This document shows positions 7,909 through 16,635 of a DNA stretch of 64,000 nt, in pieces. The notes below the pieces were generated by a model, which saw only the letters and a list, made by a program, of their open reading frames with translations, was not told the origin of the DNA and ran no database searches. How positions within the stretch are numbered: the first letter of the stretch is position 1; the number at the start of each line of letters is the position of its first letter. Position numbers and translations under genes: made by a program. The stretch comes from an uncultured Treponema sp. (lineage in GTDB: Bacteria > Spirochaetota > Spirochaetia > Treponematales > Treponemataceae). The stretch is taken from contig CAMVJE010000005.1 in NCBI GenBank assembly GCA_947167745.1, positions 1 to 64,000 of the forward strand. The letters are read 5' to 3'.

Positions 7909-9786
7909 TTATTCATCTTCTTCTGTATTTTCATCAGCGGGAGAATCTTCAGTTTCTGATTTTTCTGCCTGCTGATTCTGTTGTTCGTTCTTTTCAGAGC
8001 TGATTTCCTGCTCGCTTTTCTTTGAATGGCCTATGATGTGACCTTTGAAAGTGTCGCAAAGGATTTTAACCTGAGCCGGAGCTGTTGCTTCAATGGGCGG
8101 ACTTTCTTTAGGTTTTTGCAGGATGATTTCAAAAGTGAGGCTTTGCCCGCACATCTGCGAAAGAAATTGAGAAATCCTTGCCTGATGATTGTCCAGCTGC
8201 ATTTTAAGGAAGTTTGATGAAACTTCAGTCGTGACGGTGGAAGCATTTTTAATCCAAGGCCCGGTTTGAATAAGGGAACTTCCGAGCATAGGATCAATCA
8301 TTGAAAGTTCTTTGATAGCTATATCTTTCAAGCTTGAGGAATCATTGTTTTGATTTTGTGCCGCTGTTTGTTGAGGCGGCACAGCTCCGCCGTAACTAAA
8401 AGATGGCTGACTTCCTGCGTCCTGCGGTGTGGGGTCAGGCGTGGCGACTGGCGGTGCAAAAATATTTCTGACCGGAGCCGAAGGGGCCTGTGTTGTATTT
8501 CTCGGAACATCTGTAACCACGCGGTTAAGATATGGATTCGTTGGATTTACCGAATTTTGTGAAGCACTGGACTGAATTTGTGTTGCATTTTGCTGATGGG
8601 GAACTGCCGATTTCTGTATTTGTGCACCCGGGGCTAGGTTTCCATGCATCAGAAGCGATTTAGCTTCATCAATGGCTTTTTTGACTTCACTTGGGGAGAC
8701 ATACTGATTGAGCCAGCTTAATCTTGAAAATGCCAGTTCAAGTTCATAACGAGGTGAAAGAGAATAACGGATGTCACGATAAAGCTGGAGAAACACAGAA
8801 AGGGCTCGCTCAAGTTGAACAGAATTCCAGGCCTGTAAAACAATCTGCGAATATCGCTCGCGCGACTGACCAAGCAAAGCTTCTTTTGTGATACCAGACT
8901 TAATTAATAGAAGAGAACGCAAATATTCCGTACAGTTTACGATGAATTGTTCGATGGAAACTCCGTTCTGCAGAAATTCGTCGATTTTAAGAAGGGCTTC
9001 CTGACATTTGTTTTGGGCAGCGTCTTCAAAAATTGCGTTTAGTCGGTCAACTCCAACCAGGCCGAGCTTGTCGCGGATTTTGTCGTAAGTGATGTGGTCG
9101 CCAGAGAAAGCTGCAACCTGATCAAAAAGAGTGTAAGCGTCTCGGACAGAGCCTGTAGACTCACGCGCAACCCAGTAAAGGGCTTCGTCATCAGCCTGAA
9201 TATTGATTTCTGCGGCGGCTTCGGCCAAAAGTTCTTTGACACGCTCAATCGGGACGAGGCGGAAATTGAATTGCTGGCAGCGGGATTTAATAGTCGCCGG
9301 AACTTTCTGTAACTCAGTAGTTGCAAAAATGAATACACAATATGGCGGAGGCTCTTCGATTGTTTTGAGCAAAGCATTGAAAGCCGAGGTTGAGAGCATG
9401 TGAACTTCGTCGATAATGTAAATCTTGTAGCGTGAACTTTGCGGCGGGAAGAGAACCTCGTCCTTGATTTGTCGGACATCATTTACGGAAGTATTTGAAG
9501 CACCGTCGATTTCGATGACATCAGTGCTAGCGCCTTTTGTAATTTCAAGACATTGCTGACATTTGCCACAGGGACTTGCCGTGGGGCCGTTCGCGCAGTT
9601 CAAGGCTTTTGCCAGAATTCGGGCCGTAGAAGTTTTTCCACAGCCACGCGGACCAGAAAACAGATAGGCATGAGCAATTTTTTGTGATTGAATCGCGTTT
9701 TTAAGTGTTTCGGCGACAAATTCCTGACCTGCCAAAGCCTCAAATGCCTGAGGGCGGCGACGGGTCGCAGTTACTTCGTAAGACAT
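7909..9786 (-). CDS. dnaX: DNA polymerase III subunit gamma/tau
   Basis: ATPase of the clamp loader. The 625-residue protein has Walker A GPRGCGKT near residue 45, a four-Cys zinc module (C64, C73, C76, C79), Walker B IIDEVHMLS and the sensor regions, then a Pro/Gln/Ser-rich linker (~385-480) and an acidic C-terminal tail. The length suits full tau. A run of six A in codons near residue 370 is not in the frame needed for a -1 slip, so a short gamma form is not predicted from it. The start ATG is preceded by TAAAAT at exactly 6 bases and by TTGTAA 17 bases further up, with no Shine-Dalgarno: a leaderless promoter. Confidence 0.95.
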   Translation of the reverse strand: MSYEVTATRRRPQAFEALAGQEFVAETLKNAIQSQKIAHAYLFSGPRGCGKTSTARILAKALNCANGPTASPCGKCQQCLEITKGASTDVIEIDGASNTSVNDVRQIKDEVLFPPQSSRYKIYIIDEVHMLSTSAFNALLKTIEEPPPYCVFIFATTELQKVPATIKSRCQQFNFRLVPIERVKELLAEAAAEINIQADDEALYWVARESTGSVRDAYTLFDQVAAFSGDHITYDKIRDKLGLVGVDRLNAIFEDAAQNKCQEALLKIDEFLQNGVSIEQFIVNCTEYLRSLLLIKSGITKEALLGQSRERYSQIVLQAWNSVQLERALSVFLQLYRDIRYSLSPRYELELAFSRLSWLNQYVSPSEVKKAIDEAKSLLMHGNLAPGAQIQKSAVPHQQNATQIQSSASQNSVNPTNPYLNRVVTDVPRNTTQAPSAPVRNIFAPPVATPDPTPQDAGSQPSFSYGGAVPPQQTAAQNQNNDSSSLKDIAIKELSMIDPMLGSSLIQTGPWIKNASTVTTEVSSNFLKMQLDNHQARISQFLSQMCGQSLTFEIILQKPKESPPIEATAPAQVKILCDTFKGHIIGHSKKSEQEISSEKNEQQNQQAEKSETEDSPADENTEEDE

Positions 9787-9821
9787 GAATTTATTTTACT
9801 GATAATAGGGAAAATTTACAA
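9787..9821 (-). promoter_or_regulatory. Leaderless-type promoter of dnaX
   Basis: Reading on the minus strand: TTGTAA, 17 bases, TAAAAT, 6 bases, ATG. Transcription would be expected to begin at or next to the A of the start codon. Confidence 0.55.
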
Positions 9822-9823
9822 TC

Positions 9824-10156
9824 TTAAAGTCTTTTCCAGCTTGAAACAATAAAAACTTCTTTGCCGACTCTATTTGGAGCTGGCATTCTGAGTTTTTCGG
9901 CTTTTCCTGTAAGTTCAAGAAGATGACCCTGATTTTCAAGAATATCCTGAAGGGTAAAAGTTGAATTTTCTTCGATATCGAGGGAATATACCTTGCCTTC
10001 AATTGTTTCAAATCCTGGAATTTCGAAGGGTGCGTTTCCGTAGTATTTGATTGTACCGACTATTGGTTCCGGTGCCCTTCCTCCAAAAGCAAAAAGCGGA
10101 AGCAAGCAGAAAATGGTGAGAGAAATCAAAATCAATTTTTTTGTGAGCATTTTCAT
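9824..10156 (-). CDS. Small secreted protein, unknown function
   Basis: 110 residues with a signal peptide at 1-~24 (lysines, then LILISLTIFCLLPLFAFG). There is no lipobox cysteine. The mature ~85 residues are predicted mainly beta and include TIKYYGNAPFEIPGFETI and a C-terminal VGKEVFIVSSWKRL, possibly a small OB-like barrel, but I recognise no family. TATAAT lies exactly 6 bases before the ATG at 10156 with no Shine-Dalgarno. It is upstream of dnaX on the same strand with a 37-base gap and divergent from the ABC ATPase gene. Confidence 0.65.
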   Translation of the reverse strand: MKMLTKKLILISLTIFCLLPLFAFGGRAPEPIVGTIKYYGNAPFEIPGFETIEGKVYSLDIEENSTFTLQDILENQGHLLELTGKAEKLRMPAPNRVGKEVFIVSSWKRL

Positions 10157-10222
10157 ACTATGATTATAATATATAAGTCAAAAAAACTCGACTTTATTTA
10201 CTATTTTTATTATCTTTGAATT

Positions 10223-11071
10223 ATGGATTTTCTTGAATTTAACGATGTGACTTTTACATACCCGCCGGTTGAAGGCGATTTGGACGAAAACGGCAAGCAG
10301 ATTGAACCAAAACCTGTTTTTGAGCATTTTTCAGCGCAGCTTCCAAAAGGATTCGTAAGTTTTGTAGGGCAGAACGGCTGCGGAAAGTCAACCCTTATGC
10401 TTCTGGCAAGCGGGCGTCTTACTCCAACGGGCGGAAAGGTTTCTCTTCTGGGGCAAAATCCTTCAAATCTTCCCGAAGAAGAAAAAAATCTCCTTGCTTC
10501 TGTGATTTATCAGAACATGGAATTTGAAACCGAAGACAAAGTGAGCGAGCTTCTTTCATATGTCTATAAGAATGGCGCGCTTAAAGGTAATGCAAAAGCA
10601 ATCCGCCAATCCACTGAAGGCGGGGATTTGCTTGGTGAAGTAATCGATGTTTTTGAATTAGAGAAGGTTCTTGAGCATTCGCTCACAAAACTGAGCAAGG
10701 GTGAGATTCAGAGAGTGCTTTTGGCATTCGGTATTTTGTATGGCAGCGCCTCACTTTTTATGGATGAGCCTCTTTTTGCAATGGAAAATTATCAGAAAGA
10801 AAATGCACTCGCTTACCTTAAAGAATTCGTCCATAAAACAGGAACGACGGTTTACATTTCAATGCATGAACTTGATTTGACAAAAAAATATGCTGACACG
10901 GTTCTCCTTTTTTATCCTAACCGAGATATGGCATTGGGTACTCCAGAAGAAGTCCTTACGCGTGATGAGGTCGAAAAGGCTTACGGTGTTCCATATGCCA
11001 TGCTCAGAGACCATGAAAATTTGAGCCGGGAATATCTAAATTCACTTCACGATAAAAAAGAAGCAGAATAA
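10223..11071 (+). CDS. Solitary ABC transporter ATP-binding protein, substrate unknown
   Basis: 282-residue ABC ATPase with Walker A GQNGCGKST near residue 50, Q-loop YQNMEF, Walker B SLFMDEPL and H-loop SMHELDLT. The signature motif reads LSKGEIQRV rather than LSGGQ. An acidic insertion (~12-25) lies between the first beta strands. No permease gene lies nearby, so it may energise a membrane partner encoded elsewhere. The FTYPP opening and overall size recall ECF/CbiO-type ATPases, but this is weak. No Shine-Dalgarno is seen; TATTAT lies 9 bases before the ATG. Confidence 0.8.
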   Translation: MDFLEFNDVTFTYPPVEGDLDENGKQIEPKPVFEHFSAQLPKGFVSFVGQNGCGKSTLMLLASGRLTPTGGKVSLLGQNPSNLPEEEKNLLASVIYQNMEFETEDKVSELLSYVYKNGALKGNAKAIRQSTEGGDLLGEVIDVFELEKVLEHSLTKLSKGEIQRVLLAFGILYGSASLFMDEPLFAMENYQKENALAYLKEFVHKTGTTVYISMHELDLTKKYADTVLLFYPNRDMALGTPEEVLTRDEVEKAYGVPYAMLRDHENLSREYLNSLHDKKEAE

Positions 11072-11150
11072 AACTGATACAAAAATGTAGTAGATTTCCA
11101 CCTTCGAGTTAAATAATATAAGAATATTATTATTTAAGCACGAGGGGTGT

Positions 11151-12935
11151 ATGTTAAAAAAACTTGCCAAAAGAGTCATTATATCTTTAATTTTACTTTT
11201 AACTTCTTCTTCTATTTTTGCTCAGATTCGTTCATATGTCGGAATCGTACGGCAGCAGTATTTTCCTGAGCATATCAAATATTTTGAAAAATACCGTGAT
11301 GAACTGAAGGAAAATGGCTATTCGACTTACGCAAACTATGTGGATTCTTATCTTAAAGGCGGATTTGGTTCAGGTTTTGTTTATGTTGCTGCAGATGGCA
11401 CAAACTATATCATCACAAATCGTCATGTTGTTTCTCAGGCGGCAAGTGCTAGTGTTGAATTCGAGGATGCTGAAACTGGAGATATTAAAAAATACGAAAA
11501 TCTCTCAGTTCTTTTAACAGATGATGAAATTGATATTGCGATTTTGGGATTTGCAAACGGCGAAAAACCATTCAAGCGCGGTCTTACCCTTTCTTCGGCA
11601 AATGTAACTGATGGTCAGGAAGTCTGGTCAGCAGGATTCCCTGGTCTCGGTTCTGATCCAGTCTGGCAGCTTGGAAAAGGAACTGTCACAAACTCACGAG
11701 CAAGAATTAAAGATTTGCTTGATCCGTTGATTTCTACAATCATTCAACATTCTGCTCAGGTTGACGGAGGAAATTCTGGTGGTCCGCTTATGATTTCTTC
11801 GAAAAATGCAATTGCCGGCTATGAAGTCGTTGGAATCAATACATGGAAGGCAAGTAGTCGAGAATCAACTAATTTTGCCATTCCTGCAAAAATGATTCAA
11901 AAAATGCTTGCAGATCTTCAGAAAAAATCTGCTTCAAGTGCTGATAAGACACTTCTTTCAGAGAGAGCAAACAAACTTGCTGCTTCCCTCAAGGATTTGG
12001 GAGTTGATTTTTCAAATGTGGCAAAGTACATTTCCTATGAGCGTGCATCAAGTCAGGGACAAAAAGATTTTGAAAGCGTTCTCCATTTTGCTCCCAGCAA
12101 GGTCAGAAGTCTTGTACTGGAGGCTTTCAGTTTTGATCCGGCAGAAGGCTTGCGTTATGCGAGTGCATATCAGGTCTGGAAAAAATACAGTGCTGAGGCA
12201 AACGACGGAATAAAATACACTGCCAGCGAGCCAAAATCTGCTGACGGTAAAACAACAGTAGATTTTACAAGTGATGGTGAGCAACCAACAAGCGTAACGA
12301 CGACATGGATTAAAGAGCACGGCTTGTGGCGTCTTTCAGAACTAAGCAGTGATGTAAATGAAGATGATGATTCAAAAAAATCAAAGAAATCTAAGAAAAA
12401 CTCAAAGTCAAAAAAAGACGGGACTGACGGTTATTTTGCTGGTCCTCAAGTTGACGGATATGACAGAACAGTCTTAAGTGCCGGCGCTGATTTAAGCGTA
12501 AACGGCAAAGCTCCTGCATTCAGAATTGGAGCAGACTTCTTTGGTGGAAGTGAATTTTTCGGCACATCTTTTATGTATCATTACGAGAAGATTGATTGTT
12601 CGGGCGATGAAAAAGCTTTTAATGCATTTGGTATTGGTTTTATATTCCGTGTACCTGTAAAAATGGGAGAATTTGGCCTGAATCCATACGGCAAACTCAA
12701 TGGAAATTTTGCATTTGGTGATTCACGATTATTAATTGGTTACAACGCTGAAGTTGGATTGCAGGCAATGTTTAATACAGATCATGACATTCATTTTGGT
12801 CTTGGTGCCGGATTTAAGCAGTTGTATCTGACTCAGTGGATGAATTTCAACACAGGCAGCGATTATGGAAAGAAAGACAAAATCGATCCTTTTACTAATC
12901 GTGGTATTTCAATTTACGCAATTTTATCATTCTAA
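11151..12935 (+). CDS. Secreted trypsin-like serine protease with C-terminal barrel-like domain
   Basis: 594 residues. The signal peptide is 1-24 (cleavage after SSIFA). A trypsin/HtrA-type protease domain (~70-255) carries a plausible triad: His92 in NRHVV, Asp128 in DEIDIAIL and Ser209 in GGNSGGPL. No PDZ domain follows. Residues ~265-400 are a helical spacer. A lysine/serine-rich linker (~404-424) leads to a ~170-residue Gly/aromatic-rich region of alternating strands (FRIGADFFGGS, FGIGFIFRVPV, HFGLGAGFKQLYL) that ends in a C-terminal phenylalanine, as outer-membrane barrels do. It may be displayed on the outer membrane. It heads a three-gene cluster with good Shine-Dalgarno sequences and shared direction. 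The barrel assignment is inference. Confidence 0.75.
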   Translation: MLKKLAKRVIISLILLLTSSSIFAQIRSYVGIVRQQYFPEHIKYFEKYRDELKENGYSTYANYVDSYLKGGFGSGFVYVAADGTNYIITNRHVVSQAASASVEFEDAETGDIKKYENLSVLLTDDEIDIAILGFANGEKPFKRGLTLSSANVTDGQEVWSAGFPGLGSDPVWQLGKGTVTNSRARIKDLLDPLISTIIQHSAQVDGGNSGGPLMISSKNAIAGYEVVGINTWKASSRESTNFAIPAKMIQKMLADLQKKSASSADKTLLSERANKLAASLKDLGVDFSNVAKYISYERASSQGQKDFESVLHFAPSKVRSLVLEAFSFDPAEGLRYASAYQVWKKYSAEANDGIKYTASEPKSADGKTTVDFTSDGEQPTSVTTTWIKEHGLWRLSELSSDVNEDDDSKKSKKSKKNSKSKKDGTDGYFAGPQVDGYDRTVLSAGADLSVNGKAPAFRIGADFFGGSEFFGTSFMYHYEKIDCSGDEKAFNAFGIGFIFRVPVKMGEFGLNPYGKLNGNFAFGDSRLLIGYNAEVGLQAMFNTDHDIHFGLGAGFKQLYLTQWMNFNTGSDYGKKDKIDPFTNRGISIYAILSF

Positions 12936-12952
12936 TAAAAAAGGAGAAAAGA

Positions 12953-13567
12953 ATGAAAAAATGTATAGCAGGAATGCTTGTTCTGTCTAGCATTCTCATT
13001 GGACTTACCAGTTGTATGTCTTTAGGGGCATCACTCGGTACATCAACAAAAAACAAGAAGGACTATCAGTCAGCTGTTGGAACTCCAGATGATTCAGTTA
13101 TATTCTATGGAAACATTTCATACAACAATTTCCAGTCCTTCTCTCAGATCGATCCGAACTACCCGCCGGATTATCAGGAAATGGAAAAATCTATTTTTAT
13201 CTCTAAACCTGTTGCTCCCGGTTCAACATACACTCTTGAACGAAGTGCCGGAGAGTATAGTTATTATGTAGGCCGAACCCGTTATATTTATTATTGGAAT
13301 ACTCCTTTTTCACTGCAGACAGCCGTTAATCCAATCGTGATTAATATCCCTAAAAAGCCAGGACTCTATTTTGTTGGAAATTTTGATGGTCAGAAAGTTG
13401 GTGAAGGTGGAAAGGCTGAATCGATTCAGAATGGAAGTACAGATTACGAGATTATGTGTCTCAAGGGTGCTCTCAAATTATATGAAGGAACTGCCTGGGA
13501 AAGCGCTATCAATGCCCGAATTGAAGAACTGAAGGCCTCAAAAGGAGAAGTAAAAGATGAAAAATAA
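12953..13567 (+). CDS. Predicted lipoprotein, unknown function
   Basis: 204 residues with a type II signal peptide ending in the lipobox LTSC (Cys21). The mature part is Tyr-rich and strand-rich (SVIFYGNISYNNF, SYYVGRTRYIYYW, KPGLYFVGNFDGQKV). AAGGAG precedes the ATG and the gene starts 17 bases after the protease gene. Its last 11 bases overlap the next gene. Tyr-rich beta proteins of this type are common in treponemal envelopes, but I cannot name the family. Confidence 0.75.
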   Translation: MKKCIAGMLVLSSILIGLTSCMSLGASLGTSTKNKKDYQSAVGTPDDSVIFYGNISYNNFQSFSQIDPNYPPDYQEMEKSIFISKPVAPGSTYTLERSAGEYSYYVGRTRYIYYWNTPFSLQTAVNPIVINIPKKPGLYFVGNFDGQKVGEGGKAESIQNGSTDYEIMCLKGALKLYEGTAWESAINARIEELKASKGEVKDEK

Positions 13568-14189
13568 AATCAGAATTTCTGCTATTTTTGCAGTTTTTTT
13601 ACTGGCACTTCCAGTTTTTGCAAAAGATTCTAAAGTAAAGAATCCTGGAAAAAACGAAGTCATTTTGATTGGAAAAATTGTCGTTAAACCGACGGAAGAC
13701 ATGAATTTCATTGCTGCTACACGCGGTCTATCTGATGCCGAAAAAGAAAGTAAGGCTAAATATATAATTCCTTTTGCTCCAGAAGATCCGAATGATGTTC
13801 AGGATGATTATGAGGACTTTATTGACGATAATCCGACAATCTCCTTTGAAGAGGGTGAATTTTTCTGCGCTCGCTACAAAGTAAATAAAAAGACCAGAAA
13901 TCTAAAATTTGAAGGTGCATCAAAATATAAATTCTTTGGAAGCGAACGCTCTTTCATTTGGGTTCCTTTTGATTTCAATGTTGATGTTCCCCAGGGAATT
14001 GAGGCAATGTATATCGGAAGTTTCTATGTTGAGACAAGCGGTAATGACTTTACAATCACGAAAATCAATCATGTTGATGAATACGAGCTTGCTCAGGAAG
14101 CACTTGATAAGGTCACTAAAAAACACTTTGATTTGTACAGGGCGGATTTAAAAGAAAACCCGAAAGACGAAGAAAACAAAAATAAATAA
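13557..14189 (+). CDS. Predicted secreted protein, unknown function
   Basis: 210 residues with a signal peptide (~1-22, ending LALPVFA, no lipobox). The mature protein shares topics with its upstream neighbour: NEVILIGKIVVKP resembles the SVIFYGNISY opening, and both contain a short 'GLYFVGNFD / AMYIGSFYVE' strand pair, so the two may be distant paralogues. The C-terminus is Lys/Glu/Asn-rich. Translation is coupled to the lipoprotein gene by an 11-base overlap with AAGGAG inside it. The operon ends in the terminator at 14190-14238. Confidence 0.7.
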   Translation: MKNKIRISAIFAVFLLALPVFAKDSKVKNPGKNEVILIGKIVVKPTEDMNFIAATRGLSDAEKESKAKYIIPFAPEDPNDVQDDYEDFIDDNPTISFEEGEFFCARYKVNKKTRNLKFEGASKYKFFGSERSFIWVPFDFNVDVPQGIEAMYIGSFYVETSGNDFTITKINHVDEYELAQEALDKVTKKHFDLYRADLKENPKDEENKNK

Positions 14190-14238
14190 AAAAAATGCCC
14201 GTCAGTGTGAATAAAGTGCACCGACGGGCAATTTTTTT
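14190..14238. terminator. Bidirectional terminator
   Basis: TGCCCGTC plus GTG pair with CAC plus GACGGGCA across one mismatch, flanked by A and T runs. It lies between two convergent units and can serve the secreted-protein operon (+) and the liv/CBS operon (-). Confidence 0.88.
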
Positions 14239-14252
14239 GCTTTTAATTAATA

Positions 14253-14891
14253 TCAGCGGATGTCTTTAATTTCGCCAGCGACAGATTTTAGAACTTCACC
14301 GACTTTTTCTTTTGTAAGGCCGATGATTTTGAAGGTAATGATTCGTTTACTCACATCGCTGCCGTCAGCCGTGATGAAGGAGACGATTTTGCCATGAGCA
14401 TCGGCAATTACCCTGCTGATGTTGGCAAGTACACCACAGTCATCGCTTACTTCCAGAGAAACTCGAACGCCATCGTATTTAAATCCAAACATATCGACGA
14501 CAGCTTTGAAAAGGTCAGATTTGGTGAGAATTCCCGCAAGCACATCTCCGTCCATGACGATAACACTGGAAATACCCTTTTCGGCCATAAGTTTTGCTGC
14601 TTCTTCAATTGTGGCATCTTTTTGAATCGTAATCGGATTCTTTTTCATTACCTTTTCGACTGTCATTTTTGAAAGAAGGTAGCTTAATTCGTAAATATCG
14701 AGGGTTGTAGCCTCGCTTGGCATGGCTTTTTTTAAGTCAGTTTTTGTGAAGACGCCAATCAGTTTCCCTGAGTCATCAAGAACGGGAATCTTGCCGATTT
14801 TTTCCCTGTCCATAGTATTCTTGATATTTGAAATCAACTCTCTAGGGGTGGTGTAAACCGGATTTTTAGTCATAAAGTCTTTTACAATCAT
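14253..14891 (-). CDS. CBS-pair protein with C-terminal ACT domain (AcuB-like)
   Basis: 212 residues: two CBS repeats (~1-60 with MTKNPVYTTPRELI; ~75-130 with MKKNPITIQKDATIEEA) followed by an ACT-type domain (~138-212, SLEVSDDCGVLANISRVIADA). CBS pairs bind adenine nucleotides and ACT domains usually bind amino acids, so this is likely a cytosolic sensor. It lies 26 bases downstream of livF in the same direction with AAGGAG before its ATG. A role in adjusting branched-chain amino acid uptake or use fits the position but is inference. Confidence 0.85.
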   Translation of the reverse strand: MIVKDFMTKNPVYTTPRELISNIKNTMDREKIGKIPVLDDSGKLIGVFTKTDLKKAMPSEATTLDIYELSYLLSKMTVEKVMKKNPITIQKDATIEEAAKLMAEKGISSVIVMDGDVLAGILTKSDLFKAVVDMFGFKYDGVRVSLEVSDDCGVLANISRVIADAHGKIVSFITADGSDVSKRIITFKIIGLTKEKVGEVLKSVAGEIKDIR

Positions 14892-14917
14892 AGTATTCTC
14901 CTTTTACCTTTTTATTG

Positions 14918-15634
14918 TTAGCCGCCAAGATATGCTTTTTTGACTGCTTCGTCGTGAATCATTGTTTGTGAGTCACCGGAAGCAGAAACTTCACCAGTCT
15001 CAAGAATATAAACACGATTTGCTATGCTCATTGCCTTGAAAGCGTTCTGTTCAACCAGAAGAATTGTCGTACCTTCTGAATTGATTTTCTGGATGATGTC
15101 AAAAATTTCGTCAACTAGAATTGGTGCGAGTCCCATACTTGGTTCATCCAGAAGCAAAAGTTCCGGTTTTGACATAAGTCCGCGCCCCATGGCAAGCATC
15201 TGCTGCTCTCCGCCCGAAAGAGTGCCCGCAAGTTGCTTGACTCGTTCCCTCAATCGCGGAAAAAGCTCATAAACATGCTCCAGATCAGATTTAATGCCTG
15301 CCTTGTCTTTTCGCAAAAAGGCTCCCATTTCAAGATTTTCTTTGACTGTAAGGTTTGAGAACACCCGTCGCCCTTCAGGAACATGAATGAGGCCTGCTTT
15401 AACAATTTTGTCTGCAGGTAGATTCGTGATATCTTCGCCCTTAAAAGTGACGCTGCCGCTCTGTTTTTTAATCAGGTTTGATATTGAGTGAAGTGTTGTG
15501 GTCTTTCCGGCACCGTTTGCGCCTATAAGTGAGATAATTTCACCTTTTTTGACTTCAAAGTTGATACCCTTGAGGGCCAGTATTGATCCGTATGCGACTT
15601 TTAAATCTTTTACTTCAAGCATATTTTCGTTCAT
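14918..15634 (-). CDS. livF: Branched-chain amino acid ABC transporter ATPase LivF
   Basis: 238 residues, standard LivF length. Walker A is GANGAGKTT, the LivF-typical VPEGRRVF follows, the signature is LSGGEQQML and Walker B is LLLLDEPSMGLAP. It powers import of Leu/Ile/Val or a related amino acid at the inner membrane together with LivG. GAGGAG-type Shine-Dalgarno precedes ATG at 15634. Unlike the other liv genes it is separated from livG by a 203-base repeat-rich gap. Confidence 0.93.
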   Translation of the reverse strand: MNENMLEVKDLKVAYGSILALKGINFEVKKGEIISLIGANGAGKTTTLHSISNLIKKQSGSVTFKGEDITNLPADKIVKAGLIHVPEGRRVFSNLTVKENLEMGAFLRKDKAGIKSDLEHVYELFPRLRERVKQLAGTLSGGEQQMLAMGRGLMSKPELLLLDEPSMGLAPILVDEIFDIIQKINSEGTTILLVEQNAFKAMSIANRVYILETGEVSASGDSQTMIHDEAVKKAYLGG

Positions 15635-15837
15635 AATTTCTCCTCAGTTAGATTTCTCACGGAGAACGCAGAGTTCACAGAGCATTTTTGAAATATAGAT
15701 TCCAAGACCATTTATTCTCTGTATGCCCCCCAAGTTCTGTGAGGAAGTTTTATTTCCCGCCCGCAGTCTCGCTCCGCGCTCGAAGCACAGCTTCGAACGA
15801 GACTTACTAAAAACTTGCCTCGCAAGTTTTTACCTGC
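15635..15837. repeat. Repeat-rich gap between livG and livF
   Basis: The gap contains a dispersed CACGGAGAACGCAGAG-type repeat (15657-15682) with a partial inverted companion TTCTGTGAGG near 15736-15745. A compound hairpin pairs GTCTCG 15766-15771 with CGAGAC 15798-15803, and TCGAAGC 15780-15786 with GCTTCGA 15790-15796. A perfect 10-bp hairpin pairs 15809-15818 with 15822-15831. No coding region is seen. Confidence 0.65.
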
Positions 15838-16635
15838 TTACGCAGGCCGTTCGCTACCCAGGTAAGCCTTGATGACTTCCTGATTCTGCTGAATTTCTTC
15901 CGGTTTGCCGCTTGCAAGCAGACGGCCGTAATTTAAGACGAAAATCCGTTCGCAGATTCCCATGACCAGCTTCATGTCGTGCTCAATCAAAAGAATCGTA
16001 AGTCCAAATTCTTTGCGTATGAAGGCAATTAGCTCCATCAGTTCTTTTGTTTCCTGAGGATTCATGCCCGCTGCAGGCTCGTCCAAAAGCAAAATTTTTG
16101 GCTGACTAGCGAGGGCACGGCAGATTTCAAGCTTTCGCTGCTCACCGTAAGGAAGATTATTTGCCTGCTCGTTTTCTTTTTTGGAAAGCCCGAAGAGTTT
16201 TAAGAGATTCTGAACCCTTTTTGTCATCATTTCTTCATCTTTGCGGAATTTTGGCGTGCGGAAGAGAATGTGGAGGGGATTAGCCTCTCGCTGGGCATGC
16301 ATTGCAATACGCACATTGTCTGCCACAGTGAGATTTCCGAAAAGGCGGATATTCTGGAATGTGCGGGCTATGCCGATTTTGTTGAGCTGAGCCGGTGACA
16401 TTTTGTTTACGATGTGAAGCTTGTCGTTTTTGTCGGTGTAAGTAATCTGACCACTTGTAGGCGTGTAAACTCCGGAAAGCATGTTGAAGACAGTTGTTTT
16501 TCCGGCACCGTTTGGACCGATTAGGCCTACAAGTTCTCCTTTGTAGAGTTCAATATCCAAATCACTTACGGCACGAAGGCCACCGAATACGATTGAAATT
16601 TCGGAAGCTCTGAGAATTACTTTGTTATCGCTCAT
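15838..16635 (-). CDS. livG: Branched-chain amino acid ABC transporter ATPase LivG
   Basis: 265 residues. Walker A GPNGAGKTT, LivG-type NIRLFGNLTVADNV, the signature-region LPYGEQRKLEICRAL and Walker B ILLLDEPAAGMNP are present, ending in the family-typical IKAYLGSE. The ATG at 16635 (MSDNKV) is preferred over one 7 codons upstream because GAGGAGG lies 6 bases before it. It overlaps the end of livM by 11 bases, so translation is probably coupled. Confidence 0.93.
   Translation of the reverse strand: MSDNKVILRASEISIVFGGLRAVSDLDIELYKGELVGLIGPNGAGKTTVFNMLSGVYTPTSGQITYTDKNDKLHIVNKMSPAQLNKIGIARTFQNIRLFGNLTVADNVRIAMHAQREANPLHILFRTPKFRKDEEMMTKRVQNLLKLFGLSKKENEQANNLPYGEQRKLEICRALASQPKILLLDEPAAGMNPQETKELMELIAFIRKEFGLTILLIEHDMKLVMGICERIFVLNYGRLLASGKPEEIQQNQEVIKAYLGSERPA

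Noticed and set aside
8670..8690. Run of six A in dnaX as a programmed -1 frameshift site giving gamma
   Set aside because: The codons are GTC AAA AAA GCC, so the A AAA AAG heptamer is not in the zero frame needed for a tandem slip.
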